DNA of 64,000 bases, taken from NCBI GenBank assembly GCA_001600695.1, contig BCKQ01000001.1:1200362-1264361 (forward strand), in the 5' to 3' direction. The notes beneath the pieces are model-generated. The model was given only the letters and a program-made list of their open reading frames with translations. It had not been told where the DNA came from and ran no database searches. A program made the position numbers and the translations under genes. Position 1 is the stretch's first letter, and each line of letters opens with the position of its first letter. This document shows, piece by piece, positions 1 through 10,317 of the stretch. Source of the DNA: Ascoidea asiatica. Its lineage: Eukaryota > Ascomycota > Saccharomycetes > Ascoideales > Ascoideaceae.

Positions 1-2534
1 TGAAAACTTTTCAACCTTTGAATTTACCTTTAAAACTATCCAAAAATCAAAATCAGCATCAAAGAACTGATTCTAATTACACAAATTCAGCTATCTCTTC
101 AGCTTCTGCTTCAACTACCACTTTCAATGAAAATCATTTAAAAATTACAAATAATAACCTAAAAAACTTTTCCACTATTTCTTTACATTCAAATACAAAT
201 CTTGATTCTCTTGATAACAAAAATATTCCTTCAACTAATTCATCTAATATTCAATCTAATAATCATAACAAAAGTCTTTCAGTCGATCTAGATAAAATTC
301 TTACTGATTCTTGTTTAGTATCACCTGCTTCCTCTAGTCTAAATTTAACTACAATTGCAAATAATTTAAGTAATTCAAACCTAAGTACGAATTTAAATAA
401 TGCAATTGATAATAGTTCAAATAAAAATTCTGTTGAAAATAATAACATAGAACATAAAAAAGTTAATTCCTCTTCTTCTTTTTCATCTTCCAGTAATAAT
501 ATCAATACTAATAATAATATTAATACCAATCCAATAAACCCTTCCAAAAGCAATAATGTTTCAAAATCAACTTTAAACTCTTATAATGCATTATTCAATT
601 TAACTGATGATTTTTGGTTAGAAATTTATATATCCGGTTTAATTAGATTATTTCAATTTTCTTCAGATTTGGATCATTTTAAGCCCGCTTTAATTCAATT
701 AAATCCTTTACAAACTAAATCTTCTGCAAAAAGAATTATAAAGTCAATTCTAAAATTATTACATAGAGGTCATTTAACAGGTTGCTCAAATTTAAATTCT
801 TCTCCAAATTTTGTTAATAATTATTTAGTTGATACATTATTAAAGGTTTTAGAAATAACTGATTTATATTATTATTCAATTGAATTAATTCAACAATTAA
901 TTAAAAGAAATTTTTTATATCATTTGATTTTGATCAAAGTTTTATCTCAACAAAAAGATAATGAAATCAAATTTGTGAATGAATTAAATAAAGGTATTCA
1001 ATTTTATACAAATGATAAAAGAGTTAATTCAAATTTCATTAAAATCAACTATTTATATATTTACCTAATTGAACAGAGTAAATTTTTATTTGAAAAAAAA
1101 AAGTTAAATACTTCTTTATATTTGGCTATAAAAGCAGTCGAATCAAAACCTTCTGAATTTATTTGTTGGAAAAACTTAGTTGAAATATATATTTTTAAAA
1201 AAGACTTCAAAAATGCATTATTAACATTAAATTCATGTCCGATTTATCCATTTAATACAACTTTTTATAATCATTTGATAAATTCTGAAAATTCTATATT
1301 TGACTTAAAAAATTCAGAATTTTTTAAGTTTCCATATCCTTTTATTTTCAAATCTAAGGAAAAACAATTTTTGAAAGAAAAGATTGATATATATGATAAT
1401 TCAAACGATTTAAATTCAATTGGAATGATTGGAGATATTTTAATTCATTGTGGTAAAACTGGTCCTTTATACAAGAGAAATTTTGAAAACATGTCAAATG
1501 CATATATCGCAAGTGAAAATGAACTTTTAAGCGTTGACCCAACTTTATTAAATTTAAATAGTAATAAATTGAAAGGTACTCTAAAAGTAGCTTATGATTT
1601 ATTGGCTAGTTTGGTTATCTTGATTGGTTGGGATTCTTTATTAAATATACGAAAAGAAATATTTGTAATGCAAAATGAATATAACGAGAAAATTGCCTTA
1701 TCGAATTTAAAATCAAAAGGTGAAAAACTAGAAAATAATCATAAATCAACAGCAATACCAGGAGAAGCAAAAGAAACAGAAAAAAATACAGGAGAGGAAC
1801 TTCTTTTTAAGGAATTTCAGAGTAAAAGGTTATGTGAAAAATGGTTAGATACAATTTTTATATTTTTATATGATGATTTAAGAGTTGTAATGGATTGGGA
1901 AGAAGAATTCAAAAAAGATTCAAAAAATATTCAACACTCGTCATTAGAATGGGATTTAATCGGACATGTCGGATATAATGTTAAGCATTATGATTTGAGT
2001 ATTGCATCATTAAGAACATCAATCTCAGCCAATTATTCAATAATTTCATCTTTGAAATTATGTAAAATTATTGATGATTTTTTAATGAATTTCAATAGAT
2101 TTAAGAAATTAAATCTTGGAGTATTACAAAATTTAAATGATGATGGGTATGATCTTAAAAATGTTTCAAGTTTTTCAAAAAATTTATATTCAATTGGATT
2201 AAGTAATATTGTAAGTAAAAATCAAAAGCAATTAATTTTAAAAAAAGACAATGTTATAAGTATTGAACATGGTAGTTATGATAATAATTTATATTTAGAT
2301 TTAATTTTAGAATGTATTTTAAAAAATATTTTATGGTATAATAGATGGTATCAAGATTTCTCAATGAATTCTTTGATTACTTTGAAACATATTTTAAAAG
2401 AAAATGATAAAGAGTTCATCAGAAATAAGATTAAATCTAAATTTTTTAGTTTTAAAAAAGATGATAAAGAAGCGTATGATATTCTTGCATTATTTGATAG
2501 ATATGTGAATTGGATTGAAATGTTTGAAGATTGA
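1..2534 (+). CDS. Exomer cargo adaptor, ChAPs family (Chs6/Bch1/Bud7/Bch2-like), 5' end at window edge
   Basis: ChAPs bind Chs5 and Arf1 at the trans-Golgi network and, as exomer, sort cargo such as chitin synthase to the plasma membrane. The frame stays open to the left edge. The first in-window codon that resembles a start is TTG at 18, which is unlikely to be used. Bases 1-2 are TG in frame, so an ATG could straddle the edge. About 190 Ser/Asn-rich residues come first. The conserved part follows to the C-terminus: helical TPR-like stretches, LCEKWLDTIFIFLYDDLRVV, then SSLEWDLIGHVGYNVKHY, and a C-terminus ending in WIEMFED. Family members are usually about 700-770 aa, so the N-terminal low-complexity part is an extension. 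I cannot say which of the four yeast paralogues it matches. Confidence in the family is high. Confidence 0.85.
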   Translation, partial: KTFQPLNLPLKLSKNQNQHQRTDSNYTNSAISSASASTTTFNENHLKITNNNLKNFSTISLHSNTNLDSLDNKNIPSTNSSNIQSNNHNKSLSVDLDKILTDSCLVSPASSSLNLTTIANNLSNSNLSTNLNNAIDNSSNKNSVENNNIEHKKVNSSSSFSSSSNNINTNNNINTNPINPSKSNNVSKSTLNSYNALFNLTDDFWLEIYISGLIRLFQFSSDLDHFKPALIQLNPLQTKSSAKRIIKSILKLLHRGHLTGCSNLNSSPNFVNNYLVDTLLKVLEITDLYYYSIELIQQLIKRNFLYHLILIKVLSQQKDNEIKFVNELNKGIQFYTNDKRVNSNFIKINYLYIYLIEQSKFLFEKKKLNTSLYLAIKAVESKPSEFICWKNLVEIYIFKKDFKNALLTLNSCPIYPFNTTFYNHLINSENSIFDLKNSEFFKFPYPFIFKSKEKQFLKEKIDIYDNSNDLNSIGMIGDILIHCGKTGPLYKRNFENMSNAYIASENELLSVDPTLLNLNSNKLKGTLKVAYDLLASLVILIGWDSLLNIRKEIFVMQNEYNEKIALSNLKSKGEKLENNHKSTAIPGEAKETEKNTGEELLFKEFQSKRLCEKWLDTIFIFLYDDLRVVMDWEEEFKKDSKNIQHSSLEWDLIGHVGYNVKHYDLSIASLRTSISANYSIISSLKLCKIIDDFLMNFNRFKKLNLGVLQNLNDDGYDLKNVSSFSKNLYSIGLSNIVSKNQKQLILKKDNVISIEHGSYDNNLYLDLILECILKNILWYNRWYQDFSMNSLITLKHILKENDKEFIRNKIKSKFFSFKKDDKEAYDILALFDRYVNWIEMFED

Positions 2535-2637
2535 AAAAATCCTAATTGAGAAAATAGAATATATAGTATATATTATATATTTGAGTTAGGATACAGTATA
2601 TAAAATTATAAAAATACTATTTTAAATTTAGTGATAT

Positions 2638-3345
2638 TCATTTTGATTTTTCTGTTTTAAGTTTTAGCATTATTTTTTTTCTTTGTTTTAGCATATATGT
2701 ATATAAAATATAAGAACCAGGAATATAAATCAAAAGTGAAAGTTTTAAGAAATAATTATATAATAAACCAATTGAGATAGTTGCTTGATTTAAACTATTA
2801 TAGATGATTAAGTATTCACTTGATATTCCTATAGGATACAAAATTAAAAATAAATTATAACGTAAAAAAATTAAAAAAGTTGGAATATTTTCACCTTTAT
2901 TTTTGATATTAATTGCATAATATGAATATCTTGTAATTTCAGTTATTGACCATGCAAAAGATAAAGTGATATAAAACCATTTGAAATTTGATAATGAATT
3001 TGGTAATAATGAAAAAATTCCCCAGACTATTAATAATCTTGAAGATACTTGAGCAACTGTTGTAAATACTGGAGCTCTTACATTACCTATAATGGAATTA
3101 TAAATTTCTACAATTGCTAAAGATTGAACAATAATCAAATAAACACTTGTATTTTTGAATAAATTTGGTTGCTTTGAGATTAAACTTCCTGGTAAAACAT
3201 TGAATAAAAAAACACCAAACCATAAAACAGATGAAATAACATTGTAATAATAAATCCAAACTGGCTGAGATTTATTTTTGATTGGAGATGCTTTTACTGG
3301 AGAATTTGATTCTGAAATTTTGATTGTGTTTTTTAGAGTAGCCAT
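2638..3345 (-). CDS. PHS1: Very-long-chain (3R)-3-hydroxyacyl-CoA dehydratase
   Basis: PHS1 performs the third step of very-long-chain fatty acid elongation in the ER membrane, dehydrating 3-hydroxyacyl-CoA to trans-2-enoyl-CoA for sphingolipid synthesis. The protein is 235 aa (yeast Phs1 is 217) with about six hydrophobic segments after a short polar N-terminus. The family motif around IVEIYNSIIGNVR (residues 79-90) is present. So is the catalytic pair in YPIGISSE: Tyr170 and Glu177 are seven apart, as in yeast Tyr149/Glu156. The C-terminus is lysine-rich, consistent with ER retention. It converges with the ChAP gene, with about 100 bp between the two stops. Confidence 0.93.
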   Translation of the reverse strand: MATLKNTIKISESNSPVKASPIKNKSQPVWIYYYNVISSVLWFGVFLFNVLPGSLISKQPNLFKNTSVYLIIVQSLAIVEIYNSIIGNVRAPVFTTVAQVSSRLLIVWGIFSLLPNSLSNFKWFYITLSFAWSITEITRYSYYAINIKNKGENIPTFLIFLRYNLFLILYPIGISSEYLIIYNSLNQATISIGLLYNYFLKLSLLIYIPGSYILYTYMLKQRKKIMLKLKTEKSK

Positions 3346-3608
3346 TTTATATAAACTCTTGTTTTAAATGAGATTTGATTGATTCCAACTCAATTTTTAA
3401 CATTCAGTTAAAGATATGTAAAGTAATAATCAAAAGAAACTAAAACTAAATTCATCTAAAAACAAACTTTAATGAATACAATAATCTTTACTTTACAATA
3501 ATAGAAATAAGTCGTATCTAACTTTGGTATTTTATTCAAGACTTTTGGTTGGAAACTCGAAAATCCAACAATAAGTTGAATTTTAATTAATTAAAAAATT
3601 AATAAAAA
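3346..3608. other. Intergenic, PHS1 promoter side
   Basis: AT-rich spacer between the PHS1 start codon and the tRNA-Gln gene. It presumably holds the PHS1 promoter. I see no gene. The A-run at 3604-3609 reads as T6 on the minus strand and is the Pol III terminator of the tRNA. Confidence 0.5.
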
Positions 3609-3680
3609 AGGTCGTACCCGGATTCGAACCGGGGTTATCCGGATCAAAACCGAATGTGATCACCACTACACCATACAACC
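3609..3680 (-). tRNA. tRNA-Gln (anticodon UUG)
   Basis: Read on the minus strand, a complete 72-nt cloverleaf can be drawn. The acceptor GGTTGTA pairs with TACGACC (one G-T wobble) and the discriminator is U. The D loop keeps GG. The anticodon stem TTCGG/CCGGA encloses TTTTGAT, giving UUG. The T stem CCCGG/CCGGG encloses TTCGAAT. There is no intron. A run of six T follows as Pol III terminator. The sequence closely resembles yeast tRNA-Gln(UUG). Confidence 0.96.
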
Positions 3681-5189
3681 TTTTCTTGTGTTTTTTACCT
3701 GCTGTTCCCTTATGGTGTCATGAGCCTAATATTGATTTTGTCAAGCCTAATCACAATAAGAGAAAAAAAAAGTAATAAACAAGTAACTATAAATCATCTA
3801 TTTTTTTCCTAATCCACTTAAAGGCTACAAAGTCTGTGTCACCAAAAATCAAATAGTGTAAACTTATAATGAAAATTACCTTAAAAAATAAAAGTAAAAA
3901 GGTTTTAGAAATTCTAGTTTCAACTGGTACTATTTAAATTCTCAGTTTATCTGAATGAAATAAATCAAGATAAAGACAATAGTTCATTTTTCTAAGCAAA
4001 CTTTTGATAGTCTGGGGTTTATGGAGAAATGGAAGGAATTATTCAGAAAAATCAAAATACTGAGAAACATTCAAAAAGCCAGAAAACTGAAGCATATCTA
4101 AGGTTGTAAGCTTTCTCTTCTGTCAGAAATAAATATTTTGTAATGTTCATACGCTGGGAAAAGTGTGCAATTCCCAATTAAAGACGGTTCCTTCTTTGGT
4201 TAAGGTTTTTCGCACACATTTTTTTGTATAATTTTTCCAGTTTTTTTTTCCGGGCGTGTTATTTTTCCGCTGACATTGCCCCCGCCGGCAGCCAGCAAGG
4301 GAATGAAGCTGGAACAATTTCCCGGAGGCAAGGAAGTGGGGAAGTAGAGCCAATAAGAGCTGAGATTCAGGTATCAAAGCTTGAAACCTCTATAATTATT
4401 CCATTCGGAAAAACTCTGATACCATTCTGAGGCTTAGCCTAGCTGCTTTTCTTACTTTTTTTCCAAGGTGACTCGCCACATTCTCAAATATTAATAGCAC
4501 AAACCAGCAATTTCAAGCAAATTTCAGCCAAATCTCCCAAAGCAAAGGATTTATCAACAGGAGGTTACATATTTCAAAGTTATTCACATTCTCCAATATG
4601 TAGCTCTCTGGGGTTCAAAGTTTTATTTAATCCGTCTTTCACTTTCATTGGTTGTAATTTTCCAGCGATCTGCCATTTGTTATTTTTCCTGATAAAAGAT
4701 GGTGAGAGATTACCAATTTGGTATCAATGAATTTAAAATTCTCTTTTCCAATCAATTGTGGGGAGAAAATTACTTCTTTTTTCAGTTCTTTAAGCAGTTT
4801 ATACTTAAAAATCTTGAGTTTTGATTTGCAGATATTTCTCCATAATTTTATGTGAGAATTTCACTGATTTTAAAAGAAACGTAAGCTTTTTCAAAAAAAG
4901 AAAGAAGATTTATTTGCAAGATATGTTTTTGCCTTAAAAATGCAATATCATCAATAGTACTTTTTTAGATGGTATAAATAGAGGACCAAATCTCTTGACC
5001 TTTTTTGAAATTATTACCTTTCTAATATATAATTAATTGTTAAATCATTCAAAAAACTATTATTCAGTTCTAAGTTGAATACTTCATCACTTTAAAATTT
5101 TAAAATTTCTTTTTATATAACATATTATTTTTATTTTGATAATTTACTTACTATAAAATATTACAAGACTATTATTATAATCTTACAAA
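3681..5189. promoter_or_regulatory. Intergenic region upstream of hexose transporter, with GC-richer island
   Basis: 1.5 kb without a convincing gene. Short open frames at 4147-4430 overlap on both strands and have low-complexity content, so I left them out. From about 4200 to 4440 the base composition is richer in G+C than the flanks. Candidate glucose-control elements are CGGAAAA at 4406-4412, which fits the Rgt1 pattern CGGANNA, and CTGGGG near 4013 and 4609, a Mig1-like core. These are short matches and only suggestive. Confidence 0.4.
4973..4980 (+). promoter_or_regulatory. TATA box (TATAAATA) of the hexose transporter gene
   Basis: TATAAATA lies 210 bp upstream of the ATG at 5190, a normal distance for a yeast TATA promoter. 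It fits the strongly regulated class of sugar-transporter genes. Confidence 0.55.
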
Positions 5190-6785
5190 ATGGGTTTAAA
5201 AAATTCAAAAATTGTTACAATTTTCTATAAGCCAGAAGAAAAACCAAAAGAAGGTTCATTATGGATGTCTGCATTTGTCGGTCTTTTTGCAGCTTTTGGT
5301 GGTATATTATATGGTTATGATACTGGTAGTATCTCTGGTATAATGGCAATGAAATATGTTTTAAAAACATTTCCTAAAGATATACCCGGTGAATTCTCTT
5401 CAAAGGAACATTCTTTAATTGTTTCTATTTTATCTGCAGGAACCTTTTTTGGTTCATTATTTGCTCCTTATATTTCTGATACTTTAGGTCGTCGTTGGAC
5501 ATTAATTCTTAGTTCTTTAATCGTTTTCAATCTTGGTATTGCTTTACAAGTTGCTTCTTCTGGTATACCTTTATTAGTTGCTGGTAGAGTTATTGCAGGT
5601 TTAGGTTTAGGTTTAATATCATCTGTAATTCCACTTTATCAATCTGAAACTGTTCCAAAAGCTGTTCGTGGTGCCATTGTTTCTTGTTATCAATGGGCCA
5701 TTACTATTGGTCTTTTTTTAGCTGCTTGTGTTGAAAAAGGTACTCAATCAAGAAACGATTCTGGTTCTTATAGAATCCCTTTAGGTATTCAATTTCTTTG
5801 GTCTTTAATTTTAGGTTGTGGTATGATTTTCTTACCAGAAACTCCTAGATTTTGGATTCATAAAGGTAAAGAAGAAAAAGCTAAGTATTCTTTATCGAAA
5901 TTAAGAAAACTTCCACTTGGACATGATGAAATTGAAGAAGAATATCAAGATATTAAATCAATTTATGATTTTGAATTATCTCAAGGTTCTTCAAGTTGGT
6001 TAGATTGTTTCAGAGTTTCTAATTCTCAATTAAAAAGACTTATAACTGGTACTGGTTTACAAATGTTTCAACAATTAACTGGTATTAATTTTATTTTCTA
6101 TTATGGAACTACTTTTTTTGGTAATGCTGGTATTAGTAATGCCTTTACAGTTTCTGTTATAACTGATATCGTTAATGTTGTAATGACAATTCCAGGTATT
6201 TATTTAGTTGAAGTTTTAGGAAGAAGATCAATGTTAATTTGGGGTGCTGTTGGTATGTGTATTTCTGATTTTATCATTGCAATTGTTGGTGAAACAGCTA
6301 GTTCAGACCCAGCTAATAAATGTTTAATAGCTTTTGCTTGTCTTTTCATTGCATTTTTTGCAGCAACTTGGGGTCCAATTTGTTGGGTTATTGTTGGTGA
6401 AATCTTCCCATTAAGAGTAAGAGCTAAATCTGTTGCAATGTCAGCAGCATCAAATTGGTTATGGAATTTTGCAATTGCTTATGCTACTCCATATATGATT
6501 GATTCTGGTAAAGGAAATGCTGATTTAGGTACTAGAGTTTATTTCATTTGGGGTGGTTGTAATTTATTGGCAGTTGCATTTGCATACTATTTCGTCTATG
6601 AAACTAAAAATTTGACTTTAGAAGATGTTGATTTATTATATGATCAATATAAAAATGCATGGCAATCCACCAAATATGTACCAGAAGTTCATCACTACTC
6701 AAAAGATCAATCCAATAAAGAATTTGCAAGTAGCGATATTGATGTTGCCAAGGTTGAAAACTCTTATGAAGAACAAGCTGTTTGA
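5190..6785 (+). CDS. MFS hexose transporter (fungal sugar porter, HXT/HGT type)
   Basis: Plasma-membrane monosaccharide uniporter or symporter of the sugar porter family, 531 aa with 12 expected membrane helices. Motifs in order: FGGILYGYDTGS in helix 1 (about residue 36), DTLGRR after helix 2, RVIAGLGLGLISS in helix 4, PETPRFW at about 216 before the central loop, QQLTGINFIFYYG in helix 7 (about 295), EVLGRR after helix 8, and YETKNLTLEDVD after helix 12. The C-terminal tail is short (about 45 aa), unlike the long signalling tails of the Snf3/Rgt2 sensors, so a transporter is more likely than a sensor. Coding use is less AT-extreme than in the neighbours and lacks Asn runs, consistent with high expression. 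The exact substrate cannot be read from sequence. Confidence 0.93.
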   Translation: MGLKNSKIVTIFYKPEEKPKEGSLWMSAFVGLFAAFGGILYGYDTGSISGIMAMKYVLKTFPKDIPGEFSSKEHSLIVSILSAGTFFGSLFAPYISDTLGRRWTLILSSLIVFNLGIALQVASSGIPLLVAGRVIAGLGLGLISSVIPLYQSETVPKAVRGAIVSCYQWAITIGLFLAACVEKGTQSRNDSGSYRIPLGIQFLWSLILGCGMIFLPETPRFWIHKGKEEKAKYSLSKLRKLPLGHDEIEEEYQDIKSIYDFELSQGSSSWLDCFRVSNSQLKRLITGTGLQMFQQLTGINFIFYYGTTFFGNAGISNAFTVSVITDIVNVVMTIPGIYLVEVLGRRSMLIWGAVGMCISDFIIAIVGETASSDPANKCLIAFACLFIAFFAATWGPICWVIVGEIFPLRVRAKSVAMSAASNWLWNFAIAYATPYMIDSGKGNADLGTRVYFIWGGCNLLAVAFAYYFVYETKNLTLEDVDLLYDQYKNAWQSTKYVPEVHHYSKDQSNKEFASSDIDVAKVENSYEEQAV

Positions 6786-7828
6786 GTTTTGAAATCTATT
6801 TTCATCTTTTTTTATTTTTTCAATTCTTCTTAAATATATAACTATTTATTTTTTAATGTTTTCATTTCCTTTGCTTTGTTTTTTCTTTTAGTTTTTCTAT
6901 AACAATGAATTATAATGACACATAATATTCAAACCATCTAATCGATATACTCCTTGTATAAAATTCATCCTTTACAGAGTAGCAAAGTTTATAAAGATAG
7001 GCTCAACTAATAAGACTTTTTTTAAGCATTTTATACTTTGAAACGGTTTTAATTTAAAAATGGAAAAACTTTCTTAAAAAAAAAAATGAATCTGCACTAA
7101 TTGATATCATTTAGTTAACTTATTGAAAAATTAATGAATTTTTTTATTTTTTGTAAAATATGACAAAAGAGAATTTCTAAAAGAATAGAAACGAACAAAA
7201 AACTTTTATTTCAAAGATCTATTACAGACCAGTCCTTTCCTAGAACTATTTTGAATTTCAATAATATTTATTAATTCATAAGAAAGTTTGAATATTTTTT
7301 TCATTTGCAAAGAAAAGTTTTATAGCGAAAATATTAAGAAACTACAACAAACATTGTTTAATATATTAAAAATACATTTATTAAAATCTACAATTAAATA
7401 TAGTAAAAAGACATTTGAAACTTAGAAAATCTAATTTTATTGCCATGGTATAAGAAGAATAAATAAATAACAAAAGTTAAATTAAAAACCGTTAATAAAT
7501 AACCCTTGATTTTGTATATGGTATAGTAAAAGAAAAGTACCGGAAAAGAAAAAAAGTTATAACAAGCAGAACAAGTTAAATGCGAATGAAAGCCTTAAGT
7601 TTAGAAATTAATAGAACCAGAAAAAATTAATTAAATAGAAATATTAAAATATAAAAAGGTAAGAAGTTTTTAATTTAAATTCAAAAATATTAAAATTGAA
7701 TCTATATTTAAAAGAAGAACATAGTGGAGAAGCTTTTTGAAAATTGAATCATAGGTATGAAACAAATGTGTTTGTAATTAAATTTAAGTTAAAACAGAAA
7801 TTAAAAGATTAAATTTTGATTAATTAAA
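6786..7828. other. Convergent intergenic region
   Basis: About 1 kb between the 3' ends of the transporter gene and the GPI wall-protein gene. It is very AT-rich with poly-A/T runs. I see no gene, RNA or long repeat. Confidence 0.5.
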
Positions 7829-9160
7829 TTACATTATAAACAAAGCTAATAAGGTAATAAAAGAAGTTAAACCCATGGATAATTTTGAAGCACCATTGGC
7901 AGTTTCAACTTCAGGAACAGAAGAGGTTGGAGTTGAAGTTGCAACTTCTGGAGCTTTACTAGAACCAGTAGTAACAGTAGAAATTGTTGTTGGGGTTGAA
8001 ACAATTGTAGTGGCAGAGGTGATTGGTACAGTAGTTGCAACAGTGGTTTCAGAAGAGATAACAGTGCTGTAAGAAGTACAGACATCTCCGGTACATGAAG
8101 TAACTTGAGTTGTAACTGGGGTAGTAATAACAGTACTACCAGTAGATGTAGAAATGGTTGAAACAGAAACAGAAGTAACTGTAGATGGAGTTGTAGCAAT
8201 AGCAGAAGAGGCAGTTGAAGATAATGGACAATAAGTTGTGTATAAAGTTTCAACACCATTAGAAGTGGTTTTAACAGTAGTTACACCAGTTGTAACAGTG
8301 ACTGGAGTACAAGAACCGGCAGAACAAGAAGTAATTTCAACAGTAGTTGTAGATGGAACAGCAGTTGTAATTGCAGTATAAGTGGTTCCATTAACTGGAG
8401 TAACTGAGGCAGAAGTAGTGGCGGTTAATGGACAATAAGTAGTATACATAGTTTCAACACCACTTGAAGTATAAGTAACAACAGTGACACCGGTTGTTAC
8501 TTTAACAGGAGTACAAGCACCAGCAGAACATGAAGTAATTTCAATAGTTGTTGTTGATGGAACAGCAGTTGTAATTGCAGTATAAGTGGTTCCATTAACT
8601 GGAGTAACTGAGGCAGAAGTAGTGGCGGTTAATGGACAATAAGTAGTATACGTAGTTTCAACACCACTAATAGTTGAAGTAACAGTTGTGACACCAGTAG
8701 TAACAGGAACTTCAGTACATTTATTTTCATTACAAGAAGTAACAGTAATAGTTGTTGGAACAACATCAGTAGCAGAAGTAGTAGTTATAGTTGAATTTGA
8801 AGTTGATGGAATTGAAGAAATTAATTCAAGGGAAGAAGAAGCAGTAGTTGGAGCTTCAGTTGGGATTGATAAAGTAGTTCTTGGTTTAATATAACAAGTG
8901 TTAGCAGAACAACTAGTTGTTGCTAATGGACAATAAGTTGTATAAATTGTTTCAACGCCAGTAATAGTTGCAGTTACAGTTGTTACACCAGTAGTAACTG
9001 GAACTTCAGTACAAGCAGTATGACCAGAACATGAAGTAATTGTTATAATTTCAGTTCCAATATCACATTCAGTAACAGTAACAGTATTAGTTGAATTGAT
9101 ATAAGTTGCAGAAGCGGCGGAAACGGCTAAAGCAGAAGCTAAAATAGATGAAAATTTCAT
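7829..9160 (-). CDS. GPI-anchored Ser/Thr-rich cell-wall protein with Cys-containing tandem repeats
   Basis: Structural or adhesive wall mannoprotein of 443 aa. Signal peptide at residues 1-18 (MKFSSILASALAVSAASA). Four full repeats each start near xxTSCxxxxCT, pass through VTTGVTTV and end in YTTYCPL, the element seen in SED1- and flocculin-type proteins. A fifth, degenerate unit (TSCTGDVCTS) follows. A long Thr/Ser/Val spacer leads to a C-terminal GPI signal: an omega region near ANGAS, then a hydrophobic tail ending LLALFIM. Repeats 3 and 4 share an identical linker, pointing to recent duplication (204-bp period). No lectin or CFEM domain is visible, so ligand and exact role are unknown. 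Likely TATA-driven (see 9499). Confidence 0.88.
   Translation of the reverse strand: MKFSSILASALAVSAASATYINSTNTVTVTECDIGTEIITITSCSGHTACTEVPVTTGVTTVTATITGVETIYTTYCPLATTSCSANTCYIKPRTTLSIPTEAPTTASSSLELISSIPSTSNSTITTTSATDVVPTTITVTSCNENKCTEVPVTTGVTTVTSTISGVETTYTTYCPLTATTSASVTPVNGTTYTAITTAVPSTTTIEITSCSAGACTPVKVTTGVTVVTYTSSGVETMYTTYCPLTATTSASVTPVNGTTYTAITTAVPSTTTVEITSCSAGSCTPVTVTTGVTTVKTTSNGVETLYTTYCPLSSTASSAIATTPSTVTSVSVSTISTSTGSTVITTPVTTQVTSCTGDVCTSYSTVISSETTVATTVPITSATTIVSTPTTISTVTTGSSKAPEVATSTPTSSVPEVETANGASKLSMGLTSFITLLALFIM
8352..8651. repeat. 204-bp period direct repeat within the GPI protein gene
   Basis: The 96-bp stretches 8352-8447 and 8556-8651 are identical, and near-identity continues beyond them. 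The offset is 204 bp, or 68 codons, exactly one protein repeat plus linker, so the frame is kept. This is the signature of recent unequal exchange or gene conversion in an adhesin-like repeat array. Confidence 0.88.
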
Positions 9161-9498
9161 TGTTTAAATTATGAATTGAATTGAAAATTGAGTTTGAATG
9201 AACTATTTCTAAGAATATATATGTTTGAATATCTTAATATTTTAATATTTGAAAATTGAATAATTGATTGAATTGAATTGATTAAAACTTAAATTAATTT
9301 AAATATTAAAGCGAATGAATAATAAATTGAAATAAGTAGAAATAATTTTGATAATAGTGATTATGATAAAATAATATAAATTATAAGTTTACAAAATAAT
9401 TAAAAAATATAATAAATTATGAGATTCTTGATTGATTGATAGATAGTTAAAATAGAAAAGAAGAATGTTGAATCTGAAAAATAGGAAGAAAAGGGAAT

Positions 9499-9507
9499 GT
9501 ATTTATA
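9499..9507 (-). promoter_or_regulatory. TATA-box candidate for the GPI wall-protein gene
   Basis: On the minus strand this reads TATAAATAC, about 340 bp upstream of the start at 9160. Between it and the ATG are many GAATTGAATTG-type short repeats typical of the leader regions in this genome. The match is to the core consensus only. Confidence 0.35.
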
Positions 9508-10272
9508 TTAATCTGAAAATCTTGAATATTAAACAATTATTCATGAATTGATAATTGAATTGCTATTCTGAGATGAAAGATATACCATTCTCAATCAGAA
9601 AATTGTATGAATTTCAATTAAGATCACTGGGCTTTGTTTAAGATTACTATGATTATTATCATGTTTTTTAAGAAGCAAACTGACACTATTACACTAGTAG
9701 CATTTCTTGCTCTTGCTCTTGCTTTCCTCAATTTTCCTTGATTTTCTTTTTCCTTCTTTTTTTTTCTTTTCTTTTTTAATATATTTTTTCAATTTTTCTA
9801 ATAATATTTTAATATTCTCTCATATTTTTCTTTGCTTTTTTTGGTTAGTTCTAAGAATAAACTCCAGAGAAATCTGAGGATGCGAATACAAGAGCATACA
9901 CCATAAAACAAACCCCTTTGTCATTGGAACACAAGCAACAATAAAAATAAGGCAATGATTGTTTTGAGATTGCTGTCGTAGCAGCAGAGTGAGCACATCC
10001 TTTCGTCTTTCACACCCAGATTGCTCTCTCTCTGCTATTAATAGTAGTAGTGAAGCAAAGGAAAAAGAAAATGAAAAGCAAGGGAATTTGCAACAAGGTA
10101 GCAGTTCACCATCCCCCACTCCTGGGAAATACCCTTTGAAAATAGCATTTTCTTTGATTCGAAGGCCCTTCTCGTAATGGAATAAAGTTATTTTTGATTC
10201 TGGATAAAAACTAAAATTAAACAATTCAATTGATTTCAACCTTTTTTTTGGTCTATTTATGAACTTTTGCTG

Positions 10273-10317
10273 GAACTTCGTGAGCTTCGTGAACTTCGTG
10301 AACTTCGTGAACTTCGT
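10273..10317. repeat. 9-bp tandem repeat (GAACTTCGT), five units
   Basis: Five consecutive 9-bp units GAACTTCGT, the second with one change (GAGCTTCGT). It sits in the GC-richer intergenic island upstream of the GPI-protein gene. No coding frame continues through it. Confidence 0.9.

Noticed and set aside
263-553. Minus-strand open frame inside the ChAP gene
   Set aside because: Leu/Glu-rich shadow of the Ser/Asn-coding N-terminus on the other strand; no family resemblance.
9820-10239. 139-codon minus-strand frame in the GC-richer island
   Set aside because: No recognisable domain, unusual composition for this genome, overlapped by another frame on the opposite strand.
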